A stretch of DNA of 64,000 bases from Candidatus Edwardsbacteria bacterium (GTDB lineage Bacteria > Edwardsbacteria > AC1 > EtOH8), in contig JAVHLB010000009.1 of NCBI GenBank assembly GCA_031082425.1, positions 30,380 through 94,379 of the forward strand, read 5' to 3'. The notes beneath the pieces were generated by a model. The model did no database searches and was not told the DNA's origin. It saw only the letters and a program-made list of their open reading frames with translations. Shown in pieces: positions 43,828 to 51,693 of the stretch (position 1 is its first letter; each line of letters starts with the position of its first letter). The translations under genes were made by a program, and so were the position numbers.

Positions 43828-44466
43828 ATGAGAGCATATAAGTTATTAATTGTAGATGATGAGCCAAACATAACCAGAATATTGGCTTATGAATTGAAAA
43901 AAGAGGGCTATGATGTCATTATAGCCAACGATGGCCGGGAGGGGCTGGAAAGGGCTAAAAACGAGAAGCCAGACCTGGTCGTTTCGGACATAATGATGCC
44001 CAATATGGATGGCTATGAGTTTTGCCGTCATTTGCAGGAAGACCCCAAACTTCGGGCGATCCCATTCATTTTTTTGACGGCCAAGACGGGCCATGATAAC
44101 CGGATCTATGGGTACTCCATAGGCGCCCAAAAATATCTTACCAAGCCGGTAAACAAGGAGGAGCTGCTCAAGGCCGTCAACATCAGACTGAAATATTCCA
44201 ACGAGGCCATCAAGCTGTTCGCCAAGAAGGCCAAGAAATTCGAGGGGGATCTGTCCATCATTTCCATCTTCAGCCTGATAGATATGTTCTCCATCGGGGT
44301 GTGGTCAGGTTTTGTCGATCTGAAGTCAATTGACGGCCGGGCGGGCCGGATCGAGGTCTTTGAAGGCTTTATCCAGAAATGTACCATCGATGGACAGGAG
44401 GATGCCAACACCTGGACGACTTTGCTGGGATGGAACCAGGGCACCTTTAAAGCGGTGCACGAATAA
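43828..44466 (+). CDS. Response regulator with DUF4388 (PatA-type) output domain
   Basis: 212 residues from the ATG at 43828; an upstream frame to 43792 runs through the promoter. The receiver is canonical (LLIVDDE, LVVSDIMMPNMDGYEF, FLTAKTG, YLTKPV). The C-terminal ~85 residues (FEGDLSIISIFSLIDMFSIGVWSGFVDLKS ... LLGWNQGTFKAVHE) form a DUF4388 domain, found in PatA-like regulators of cell differentiation and motility. It has no DNA-binding domain. A strong terminator follows. Confidence 0.88.
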   Translation: MRAYKLLIVDDEPNITRILAYELKKEGYDVIIANDGREGLERAKNEKPDLVVSDIMMPNMDGYEFCRHLQEDPKLRAIPFIFLTAKTGHDNRIYGYSIGAQKYLTKPVNKEELLKAVNIRLKYSNEAIKLFAKKAKKFEGDLSIISIFSLIDMFSIGVWSGFVDLKSIDGRAGRIEVFEGFIQKCTIDGQEDANTWTTLLGWNQGTFKAVHE

Positions 44467-44473
44467 GCCAGAG

Positions 44474-44504
44474 AAAGCTCCGGGCACCCCGGAGCTTTTT
44501 TTTT
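44474..44504 (+). terminator. Rho-independent terminator
   Basis: AAAGCTCCGGG and CCCGGAGCTTT with a 3-base loop, followed by a run of nine Ts in total. Confidence 0.93.
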
Positions 44505-44567
44505 GCTTGTATTTTGGCAGAAGATGGGATAAATTATAACCGTAAATAAAAGATATTGAAAAACCAT

Positions 44568-44843
44568 ATGTTCACAGTTCTGATCATAATGACCGCCGGG
44601 ATCATCCTGGGATATTTGATCCGCCGTAAGACTAGAGTTATAAGATATATCGGTAGCGCCATCAATATTGCCATATATCTGTTGCTTTTTCTGCTGGGCA
44701 TATCAGTGGGCGCCAATGAGACGATAATCAGGAACCTGGCAACCCTGGGGCTGACGGCCATAGCGCTGACTGCGGGGGCGGTGGCGGGAAGCGTGGGCCT
44801 TTCCTATTTTACCTACAAGCTGTTCTTCGCTCCAAAAGAATGA
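44568..44843 (+). CDS. LysO-like exporter, N-terminal part (split gene)
   Basis: 91 residues from the ATG at 44568 (a TTG at 44556 is the alternative). Three membrane helices, with GYLIRRKTRVIRYIGSAINIAIYLLLFLLGISVGAN corresponding to the N-terminal repeat of LysO/DUF340, the lysine exporter of E. coli. It ends in an ATGA overlap with the next gene, which supplies the other part, so the two should assemble into one transporter. Confidence 0.8.
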   Translation: MFTVLIIMTAGIILGYLIRRKTRVIRYIGSAINIAIYLLLFLLGISVGANETIIRNLATLGLTAIALTAGAVAGSVGLSYFTYKLFFAPKE

Positions 44844-45442
44844 AGAACTCACTGATCATCGTCGCTTTTTTCGTGCTGGGGACCCTGGCCGGAATACATC
44901 CCCTGCTTCCCGAAGCCTGGATGAAGAACGATCTCAGTTCATACGCTCTGTACCTGCTGATGTTCCTGGTAGGAGTCTCGATCGGCGCCGACCAGAAAGC
45001 CTGGGCGGTGCTAAAAAGCGCCAGGCTGAAGATAATCCTGGTCCCGCTGACCGTTATCACCGGCACCCTGGGAGGCGTGGCTTTGGTATCTCCATTTCTC
45101 CAAGACATCAACCTGCGGGAATCATTGGCGGTCGGCGCCGGCTTCGGATATTACAGCCTTTCCAGCATCTTCATCGGACAGATCAGCGGACAGGCCCTGG
45201 GGGTGGTGGCCCTGATCTCCAATATCTCCCGAGAGATCATCACTTTGCTGGGCACCCCTCTGCTGCTGAAGTATTTCGGGAAACTGGCCCCCATAGCCTC
45301 GGGCGGGGCAACCTCCATGGATACCACGCTTCCCGTGATCACCAGATCCACCGGCAGGGAGTATGCCATCATATCCGTTTTCAGCGGGGTGGTGCTGACC
45401 ATATTGGTGCCGTTCCTGGTGACTTTTATTTTGAAGTTTTGA
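44840..45442 (+). CDS. LysO-like exporter, C-terminal part (DUF340)
   Basis: 200 residues, about six helices. ALYLLMFLVGVSIGADQKAW mirrors the LLFLLGISVGAN motif of the preceding protein, and VGAGFGYYSLSSIFI and LISNISREIITLLGTPLLLKYFGKLAPIASGGATSMDTTLP are DUF340/LysO signatures. In E. coli LysO both parts are one ~300-residue protein that exports lysine. Here they are two overlapping genes. Confidence 0.87.
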   Translation: MKNSLIIVAFFVLGTLAGIHPLLPEAWMKNDLSSYALYLLMFLVGVSIGADQKAWAVLKSARLKIILVPLTVITGTLGGVALVSPFLQDINLRESLAVGAGFGYYSLSSIFIGQISGQALGVVALISNISREIITLLGTPLLLKYFGKLAPIASGGATSMDTTLPVITRSTGREYAIISVFSGVVLTILVPFLVTFILKF

Positions 45443-45486
45443 ATTCCGGAATATTTGGCTTACCATATTATATGATCGGAGATTTT

Positions 45487-46791
45487 ATGACCCCTTACGA
45501 GATCATCTATAAAAAGCGCAACGGTGGCGAGCTTACGCCGGACGAGATCAAATGGTTCATCGCCAGTTACACATCCGGGGCCATACCGGACTACCAGACC
45601 TCGGCCCTGCTGATGGCCATCTTCCTGAAAGGCATGACGGCGCAGGAGACCACCGAGTTGGCCATGTCCATGATGAACTCAGGACGGGTGTTCGACCTGT
45701 CGGACATCCCCGGAATCAAGATTGACAAGCATTCCACCGGCGGGGTGGGCGACAAGGTCTCAATAATCCTGACCCCGATGGTGGCGGCGGCCGGGGTGCC
45801 GGTGCCGATGGTCTCGGGCCGGGGTCTGGGCCACACCGGCGGGACGCTGGACAAGCTGGAGTCCATTCCCGGTTTCCGCACCAACCTTTCTTACGATGAG
45901 TTCCGCCATACTTTGGCCCGGATCGGGCTGGCCATGATGGGGCAGACCCCGGACCTGGCCCCGGCCGACAAGAAACTCTACGCCCTGCGGGACGTCACCG
46001 CCACGGTGGACTGCATTCCGCTGATAGCCGCGTCCATCATGTCCAAGAAGCTGGCCGAGGGGGCCGACGGGCTGGTGCTGGACGTCAAGACCGGCAGCGG
46101 GGCCTTCATGCAGCAGCACCGAGATGCTTTGGAGCTCACCAGAACCATGACGGCCATCGGGCAGGGAATGGGCCGCAAGATGAAGGCCCTGATCACCGAT
46201 ATGAACCAGCCGCTGGGCCGGGCGGTGGGCAATGCCCTGGAGATCGGGGAATGCGTGGACTGTCTTAAAAGCCAGGGCCCAGAAGACCTGATGGAATTGA
46301 CCTATGCCCTGGGGGCCGAGATGCTGGTGATGGGCGAACGGGCCGACGACGTGGAGTCCGGCAAAATGATCCTTGAACGGATAGTCTCTTCCGGCCAGGG
46401 GCTGGAGAAATTCAAAGAGATGGTGGCGGCCCACGGCGGGGAGGTCAAAGTGGCCGATGATTACAAGAAAGTGCTGCCTCAGGCCAAGCATGTCATCGAA
46501 GCCAAGGCGGACAAAGCTGGATATATTCACACCATGGACAGCCGGGAGGTGGGACTGGCCGGGGTCTTTTTGGGCTGCGGCCGGCTGAAGATGGATGATG
46601 TGATAGATCCCTCGGCCGGGTTCATCTTCGAACGCAGGATCGGCGACCAGGTCAAAGCCGGGGAGGCCATGGTCAAAATTTACTGCAACGATGAGCAGAA
46701 GGGGCAAGAAGCGGTTAGAAGATTAGTGAATTGTATTCAGATTTCTGAAGCCAAGCCGGAAGAAGTGAGATTGATAAAAGAGATAATATAA
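45487..46791 (+). CDS. deoA: Pyrimidine-nucleoside (thymidine) phosphorylase
   Basis: 434 residues, the usual length. The ATG at 45487 follows CGGAG; the frame also contains a TTG at 45439. It has the family signature SGRGLGHTGGTLDKLESIPG, the substrate loop KHSTGGVGDKVS, and LYALRDVTATVDCIPLIAASIMSKKLAEGADGLVLDVKTGSGAF. It cleaves thymidine or uridine with phosphate to base and (deoxy)ribose-1-phosphate in pyrimidine salvage. Sequence alone does not separate DeoA from the broader-specificity Pdp. The next gene follows after 13 bases. Confidence 0.95.
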   Translation: MTPYEIIYKKRNGGELTPDEIKWFIASYTSGAIPDYQTSALLMAIFLKGMTAQETTELAMSMMNSGRVFDLSDIPGIKIDKHSTGGVGDKVSIILTPMVAAAGVPVPMVSGRGLGHTGGTLDKLESIPGFRTNLSYDEFRHTLARIGLAMMGQTPDLAPADKKLYALRDVTATVDCIPLIAASIMSKKLAEGADGLVLDVKTGSGAFMQQHRDALELTRTMTAIGQGMGRKMKALITDMNQPLGRAVGNALEIGECVDCLKSQGPEDLMELTYALGAEMLVMGERADDVESGKMILERIVSSGQGLEKFKEMVAAHGGEVKVADDYKKVLPQAKHVIEAKADKAGYIHTMDSREVGLAGVFLGCGRLKMDDVIDPSAGFIFERRIGDQVKAGEAMVKIYCNDEQKGQEAVRRLVNCIQISEAKPEEVRLIKEII

Positions 46792-46804
46792 ACAGGGTGT
46801 TCTA

Positions 46805-47578
46805 ATGCAGGATTTAAAGAATAAGATAGTTTTGATCACCGGGGCCTCCAGCGGGATCGGGCAGGCCTCCGCGGTGGAGTTAGCCAAGCATGGCGCCAAA
46901 CTGATCCTGGCCGCCCGGCGCAAGGAACGGCTGGAGGAGCTGAAGTTCCAGCTGGAAAAGGAATACCAGGTCAAGGTTTATCTGATAATCCTTGATGTGC
47001 GAAACCAGAAGGATGTGCAAAAGGCTGTGGACGGACTGCCGGCGGAATGGGCCAACATCGACATTCTGCTGAACAACGCCGGGCTGTCCCGGGGGCTGGA
47101 GAAGATCCAGGAAGGGGTCATCCAGAACTGGGAAGAGATGATAGACACCAACATCAAGGGCCTGCTCTATGTCACCCGGGCGGTGATGCCGGGCATGGTA
47201 AAGCGGAACTCCGGGCATATCGTCAACATCGGCTCCATCGCCGGGCACGAGGTCTACCCCGGAGGGAACGTCTACAACGCCACCAAGTTCGCGGTGAAGG
47301 CTCTGAACAAGGCCATGCGGCTGGATGTCTTCGGCACCAATATCCGGGTAACCAGCATCGATCCCGGCATGGCAGAGACGGAATTCTCCCTGGTGCGTTT
47401 TCATGGGGACTCCGAGCGGGCCGCAAAAGTGTACCAGGGGGTGAGACCGCTGACGGCTCGGGATATCGCCCAGGCGGTGGTCTGGTCCTGCTCCCGGCCG
47501 CCGCATGTCAACATAGAGCAGATGATAATCACTGCCACCGACCAAGCTGCCGCGGCCATGGTGAACCGGAAACAGTAA
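46805..47578 (+). CDS. Short-chain dehydrogenase/reductase (YdfG-like)
   Basis: 257 residues. Rossmann motif TGASSGIG (14-21) and AARRKERL after the second strand, which favours NADP. NNAGLSRGL, the catalytic Ser in NIGSIAG and YNATK (Tyr about 158) complete the tetrad. Closest in style to YdfG, an NADP-dependent 3-hydroxy acid/serine dehydrogenase. It is linked with the nucleoside phosphorylase upstream, but no shared pathway is evident. Confidence 0.9.
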   Translation: MQDLKNKIVLITGASSGIGQASAVELAKHGAKLILAARRKERLEELKFQLEKEYQVKVYLIILDVRNQKDVQKAVDGLPAEWANIDILLNNAGLSRGLEKIQEGVIQNWEEMIDTNIKGLLYVTRAVMPGMVKRNSGHIVNIGSIAGHEVYPGGNVYNATKFAVKALNKAMRLDVFGTNIRVTSIDPGMAETEFSLVRFHGDSERAAKVYQGVRPLTARDIAQAVVWSCSRPPHVNIEQMIITATDQAAAAMVNRKQ

Positions 47579-47581
47579 AAT

Positions 47582-47610
47582 TTGACAGTGGAACTGATTT
47601 TTGTTATAAT
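47582..47610 (+). promoter_or_regulatory. Consensus sigma-70-type promoter
   Basis: TTGACA (47582-47587), 17-base spacer, TATAAT (47605-47610): a perfect match, as at the tRNA gene. It lies about 260 bases upstream of the P5C dehydrogenase gene, with a structured region and terminator in between. Confidence 0.88.
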
Positions 47611-47616
47611 CACATA

Positions 47617-47840
47617 AATTAAATCTCCGATCCCGTTTTCCTAACGCAGAGATGCCACGGATCCCGGGACGGTTCCGTCCGAAAAGGGCGGACAAGGGTA
47701 GGGCCGGAAACGGCTTTGCCTCCCGTATTTTGGAAAGGAGAGGTGGTCAAGAATGCAAGCGATCCGTCAATTATAACGGGCCGCATTGTGGTCCTTTTGC
47801 GCCTATCCTTCCAAAATTTTCAAGGATGGGTTTTTTTATT
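47617..47840 (+). ncRNA. Candidate small RNA or regulatory leader upstream of P5C dehydrogenase
   Basis: The predicted transcript from the consensus promoter to the terminator is about 220 bases and contains no good gene. CGGATC (47658-47663) can close with GATCCG (47761-47766) around several local hairpins: GGACGG/CCGTCC or, alternatively, GTCCG/CGGAC, and a GCCG-GAAA-CGGC tetraloop hairpin flanked by AGG/CCT and GGG/CCC. Competing pairings are typical of a riboswitch or attenuator; the strong promoter also fits a stand-alone small RNA. I do not recognise SRP RNA, 6S, tmRNA, RNase P or a known riboswitch in it. Confidence 0.4.
47802..47837 (+). terminator. Terminator ahead of the P5C dehydrogenase gene
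   Basis: CC(T)ATCCTT pairs with AAGGAT(G)GG across an 11-base loop, then seven Ts. It ends 34 bases before the next ATG, so it must be bypassed for the gene to be expressed from the promoter at 47582. Confidence 0.8.
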
Positions 47841-47870
47841 ATCAAATCACAATAACAGCAAGAGGTACCA

Positions 47871-49499
47871 ATGAACAACGCGGTATTCAACACGGCCCTG
47901 CCCGGCAATGAACCAATTTACGGTTACCTGAAAGGCTCGCCCGAAAGGGCCACCCTGGAAAAGGAACTGGAACGGCAGTCCTCCATAATCGTGGACATTC
48001 CGGCCATCATCAACGGGCGAGAGGTCCGCACCGGAAAGACCAAAGACGTGGTGATGCCCTGCGACCACGGCCATGTACTGGCCAAATACCATCAGGTGGG
48101 GCCGGAGGAGGTCAAGCTGGCCATCCAGGCGGCCTGTCAGGCCAAGGAAAACTGGATGACCATGTCCTGGGTGGAGCGCACCGCCATCACCTTGAAGGCC
48201 GCCAAACTGATCGCCGACAAATACCGCAATCTGATCAACGCCTCCACCATGCTGGGGCAGGGCAAGAACGTATTTCAGGCGGAGATAGACTCGGTGGGCG
48301 AGACCATTGATTTTCTTCGGTTCAACGCCTATTTCATCTCCAAGATCTACGGGGAACAGCCGCTTTCCACTCCGGAGCAGATGAACCGGGTGGAATTCCG
48401 GCCGCTGGAGGGGTTCGTCTTCACCATCACGCCGTTCAATTTTACCGCCATCGGCTCCAACCTGAACATGGCCCCGGTGCTGATGGGCAACACCACCATC
48501 TGGAAGCCGGCCACCACCTCGCTGCTCTCGAACTATTACCTGATGCAGGTCTTTAAGGAGGCCGGCCTGCCCGACGGGGTGATCAACTTCCTGCCCGGCT
48601 CGGGCGCGGTCATCAGCGGAGTGGCCCTGAAATCCAAGGAACTGGCCGGGATCCACTTCACGGGGTCCAACACCACCTTCAACAGCCTGTGGAAAGGCGT
48701 CTCGGACAACCTGGGAACCTACAAATCATACCCCAAATTAGTGGGGGAGACCGGCGGCAAGGATTTTATCTTCGTCCACAATTCCTCCGATCCCACCCAG
48801 GTGGCCGCGGCTTTTGTCCGGGGAGCTTTTGAATACCAGGGGCAGAAATGCTCGGCCTGCTCCCGGGGCTATGTTCCAAAATCATTGTGGCCCGAGGTCA
48901 AAGACAGGATGCAGGGCATGCTGAAGCGCATCAAGCTGGGCGATGTCAGGGATTTCAACTGTTTTGTCAATGCGGTGATAGACGAAAGATCGTTTGACTC
49001 CATCATGGGCTATGTGGCCAAGGCCAAATCTAGTTCCAATGCCAAAATCATCGCCGGCGGGGAAGGCGACAAGAGCAAGGGATATTTTATCCAGCCCACC
49101 GTGATAGAAACTTCCGATCCGCATTTTGTGACCATGGAGGAGGAGATCTTCGGGCCGGTGCTGACCATCTATGTCTACGAAGATGACCAGTTCGAGGAGA
49201 CCCTGAAGATCTGCGACAGCACCTCGCCCTACGCCCTGACCGGGGCCATCTTCGCCCGGGAGCGCTCGGCCATCGTCACGGCCTGCCAGGCACTGCGCTA
49301 TGCCGCCGGGAACTTCTACTACAACGACAAGTGTTCCGGGGCCATGGTGGGATTGCAGCCGTTCGGCGGCGCCCGGGCCTCCGGCACCAACGACAAGGCC
49401 GGCGGGGTCTACAATCTTTTGCGCTGGATCTCGCCCCGGACCATCAAGGAGAACTACCTGCCCCCGGTAGATTTTCCCTACCCATACATGGAAAAATGA
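47871..49499 (+). CDS. pruA: 1-pyrroline-5-carboxylate (L-glutamate gamma-semialdehyde) dehydrogenase
   Basis: 542 residues, the length of stand-alone P5C dehydrogenases (no proline dehydrogenase part). An aldehyde dehydrogenase fold with ITPFNFTAIGSNLNMAPVLMGN, HFTGSNTTFNSLW, the general-base Glu in LVGETGGKD, and the catalytic Cys in YQGQKCSACSR. It oxidises glutamate semialdehyde to glutamate with NAD, the second step of proline catabolism and part of arginine/ornithine use. AAGAGG precedes the ATG. Regulation through the terminated leader upstream is likely. Confidence 0.95.
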   Translation: MNNAVFNTALPGNEPIYGYLKGSPERATLEKELERQSSIIVDIPAIINGREVRTGKTKDVVMPCDHGHVLAKYHQVGPEEVKLAIQAACQAKENWMTMSWVERTAITLKAAKLIADKYRNLINASTMLGQGKNVFQAEIDSVGETIDFLRFNAYFISKIYGEQPLSTPEQMNRVEFRPLEGFVFTITPFNFTAIGSNLNMAPVLMGNTTIWKPATTSLLSNYYLMQVFKEAGLPDGVINFLPGSGAVISGVALKSKELAGIHFTGSNTTFNSLWKGVSDNLGTYKSYPKLVGETGGKDFIFVHNSSDPTQVAAAFVRGAFEYQGQKCSACSRGYVPKSLWPEVKDRMQGMLKRIKLGDVRDFNCFVNAVIDERSFDSIMGYVAKAKSSSNAKIIAGGEGDKSKGYFIQPTVIETSDPHFVTMEEEIFGPVLTIYVYEDDQFEETLKICDSTSPYALTGAIFARERSAIVTACQALRYAAGNFYYNDKCSGAMVGLQPFGGARASGTNDKAGGVYNLLRWISPRTIKENYLPPVDFPYPYMEK

Positions 49500-49843
49500 A
49501 AAACTAAATGCTCAACCGGTGCCAACCCCGGTTGTCGCGTTAAAACGATCAGTGAGCATCGCAGTTGATGGCGGTTAAAAGCTTGTCTGCGCCTGTTTGA
49601 GGGCTTGGCAAAAGCCCGAGTTCAGACAAGCCCGCCAGCAACGAGAAGCGCAACGCCCGGAGAGTTTTAAGCGACGTGCTTTTTCTTTTGGTTCTTTTCT
49701 GTTTGGCGGTACAAAAAGAAAATAACAATAACGTATAAAATTGCATTCATACTCAATCCAGGCTATTCTTGCTGCTTTATCAGAGCAAGATAGATTATCA
49801 TTAAATAACTATTAACCCATCATAAACACTTTTAGGAGAAACA
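49500..49843. other. Intergenic stretch with possible dispersed element
   Basis: No supportable gene. A 65-codon reverse frame (49549-49746) reads like the translation of a non-coding dispersed sequence, with Lys/Arg-rich and Leu-rich runs, and has no ribosome-binding site. The last 100 bases are AT-rich and should contain the promoter of the next operon. No clear boxes are assigned. Confidence 0.4.
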
Positions 49844-50671
49844 ATGAAGAGGTTCACCACCCTGGCGCTTTCCCTGCTTCTGGTGCTTTCCCTGCTGGCC
49901 CCGGCGGCCCTGGCCAAGGACAAGCCCAAGCTGGTCCTGGCCACCACCACCAGCACCATGGATTCGGGACTGCTGGATTTCCTGGTTACCGTCTTCGAAA
50001 AGGAGAACCGATGCAAGGTGCAGATCATTGCGGTGGGCACCGGCGCCGCCATCCGCTACGGCAAGGACGGCAACGCCGACATCGTGATGGTCCACGACCC
50101 GGCGGCCGAAGAAGTGGTGGTCAAGGAAGGGTTTTTTGTGGAGCGGAAATACCTGATGTACAATGATTTTGTCATCGTGGGACCGGTCGAGGATCCGGCC
50201 GGCATCAAGGGTCTGGCCTCGGCCACCGAAGCGCTGAAGAAGATAGAGGCTTCGCAGTCTGTTTTCGTCTCCCGGGCCGACCAGTCCGGCACCCACAAAA
50301 AAGAGGAGAGGGTTTGGGCAGCAGCCGGCATTGTCCCAAAGGGCTCCTGGTATCTGCAAGCCGGGGCCGGGATGGAGGCCATCCTGCGCATCGCCAACGA
50401 AAAGCGGGCCTACAGCCTGACCGACCGCGGCACCTATTTGGCCCACCAGAAGGAATATGAACTGCCGATCCTGAACGAGGGGGACAAGGAACTATTCAAC
50501 CCCTATCACATCATGCTGGTGGCCCCGGCCAAGTACCCGTTCGTCAATTATTCCCTGGCCAAAAAGTTCTCGGACTTCCTGACCTCGGAGCGCGGCCAGA
50601 AGCTGATCGCCGAGTATGGCGTGGACAAGTACGGCCAGCCCCTGTTCTACCCGGCGGTGGAGAAGAAATAG
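49844..50671 (+). CDS. tupA: Tungstate ABC transporter substrate-binding protein, TupA-like
   Basis: 275 residues with signal peptide (cleaved after PAALA). It contains the TupA oxyanion-binding wording LVLATTTSTMDSGLLD, DIVMVHDPAAEE, MYNDFVIVGP and SRADQSGTHKKEERVW. In characterised members the TTTS segment and these loops bind tungstate (some bind molybdate). Periplasmic or lipid-free binding protein for the TupB-TupC transporter encoded at 52881-54643. AGGAGAAAC precedes the ATG. The next gene starts immediately after its stop. Confidence 0.9.
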   Translation: MKRFTTLALSLLLVLSLLAPAALAKDKPKLVLATTTSTMDSGLLDFLVTVFEKENRCKVQIIAVGTGAAIRYGKDGNADIVMVHDPAAEEVVVKEGFFVERKYLMYNDFVIVGPVEDPAGIKGLASATEALKKIEASQSVFVSRADQSGTHKKEERVWAAAGIVPKGSWYLQAGAGMEAILRIANEKRAYSLTDRGTYLAHQKEYELPILNEGDKELFNPYHIMLVAPAKYPFVNYSLAKKFSDFLTSERGQKLIAEYGVDKYGQPLFYPAVEKK

Positions 50672-51490
50672 ATGAAAAAGATCGCATTAATTGGCATAAT
50701 CATCCTTTCATTAAGCTCTTTGGTGCTGGCCGGGCAGACCCTGATCGTGGCCTCCACCATGAGCCCCTACGATACCGGGCTTTACACCGACCTGCTGCCC
50801 AAGTTTGAACAGCAGAATGACTGCAAGATCATGTTGTATTCCCTGCCCACCGGCAAGGCCCTGGGCCTGCTGCAGTCCGGGGCGGCCGATGTGGCCATCG
50901 TCCACGACCGCAAGGCCGAGGACGCGGTGCTGCTGGCCGGTTTCGGCACAGAGGCCTGGGACCTGATGTACAACGATTTTGTGCTGGCGGGGCCGCTGGA
51001 CAACCCGGCCGGGATCGACAGCTCGATGCCCGACGTCAAAGCGGCTTTGTCCAAGGTACGGGATTCCAAAACCAGGTTCTATTCCCGGTCCGACATGTCC
51101 GGCACCCACCAGAAGGAGATGGCCCTGTGGCAGTCCGCCGGGATAGACCCGATTGACAGCGAGTGGTATTCCGAGACCGGGCTGGGCACGGTCAAGGTCT
51201 TAACCAAGGCCAACAAGGACGGGGCCTACACCTTGGCCGACCGGGCCACCTGGCTGACCTACAGCAAGGATTACCCGAACCTTAAGATCGTCTGCCAGCG
51301 CGACCAGCTTATGCTTAATTACATCCGGATCATCACCGGGTCTCCGGCCAAATATCCCCACATCAACTACGACCTGGCGGTAAAGTTCGTGAAATTCATG
51401 CTCTCGCCCGAAGTGCAGGAGATGATCCGGGTCTCGGGCGTGGATAAATTCGGAGAGCCCCTGTACATTCCCGATGCCAAAAACAAATAA
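50672..51490 (+). CDS. Second TupA-like binding protein, divergent binding site
   Basis: 272 residues with signal peptide (cleaved after VLA-GQ). It aligns along its length with the preceding protein (DVAIVHDRKAED, LMYNDFVLAGPLDNPAG, SRSDMSGTHQKEMALWQ, VDKFGEPLY) but the TTTSTMDSG motif is replaced by ASTMSPYDTG. It may therefore bind a different oxyanion or bind with different affinity. It begins directly after the tupA stop codon, so the two are a tandem duplication under one control. Confidence 0.85.
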   Translation: MKKIALIGIIILSLSSLVLAGQTLIVASTMSPYDTGLYTDLLPKFEQQNDCKIMLYSLPTGKALGLLQSGAADVAIVHDRKAEDAVLLAGFGTEAWDLMYNDFVLAGPLDNPAGIDSSMPDVKAALSKVRDSKTRFYSRSDMSGTHQKEMALWQSAGIDPIDSEWYSETGLGTVKVLTKANKDGAYTLADRATWLTYSKDYPNLKIVCQRDQLMLNYIRIITGSPAKYPHINYDLAVKFVKFMLSPEVQEMIRVSGVDKFGEPLYIPDAKNK

Positions 51491-51525
51491 CCAAAAATGA
51501 TTATCCAACTTACTAAGGAACCTTT

Positions 51526-51621
51526 ATCCACAGATTAACGCAGATGGTAACGATTTTATTTATATATATAAATATTTACTTGAATATGAAAAATCTGTGA
51601 AAATCTGTGAAATCTGCGGAT
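51526..51621. repeat. Imperfect inverted-repeat intergenic element
   Basis: ATCCACAGATT-AACGCAGAT on the left and ATCTGTGAAATCTGCGGAT on the right are imperfect complements, with a tandem AAAATCTGTG on the right arm and AT-rich DNA between. This ATCTGTG-type palindrome is a common kind of dispersed non-coding repeat in bacteria. Only this copy is clear here. Confidence 0.6.
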
Positions 51622-51693
51622 AGAAAACCTTTTGGTGTGTGTTCCTAAGCTAATTGGATAGACATTCAACCAAATATCTAAAGGAGAGAGATA

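Noticed and set aside
47617..47840. SRP RNA, 6S RNA or tmRNA
   Set aside because: Size suits SRP or 6S, but the conserved SRP loop (GGAA/AGCAG pattern) and a single long hairpin with central bubble are not seen; tmRNA is longer and needs tRNA-like ends.
47652..47855. 67-codon frame between the dehydrogenase and pruA
   Set aside because: It runs through the structured leader and the terminator and has no ribosome-binding site.
49549..49746. 65-codon reverse frame before tupA
   Set aside because: Low-complexity, reads like the translation of a dispersed non-coding element; no start signal.
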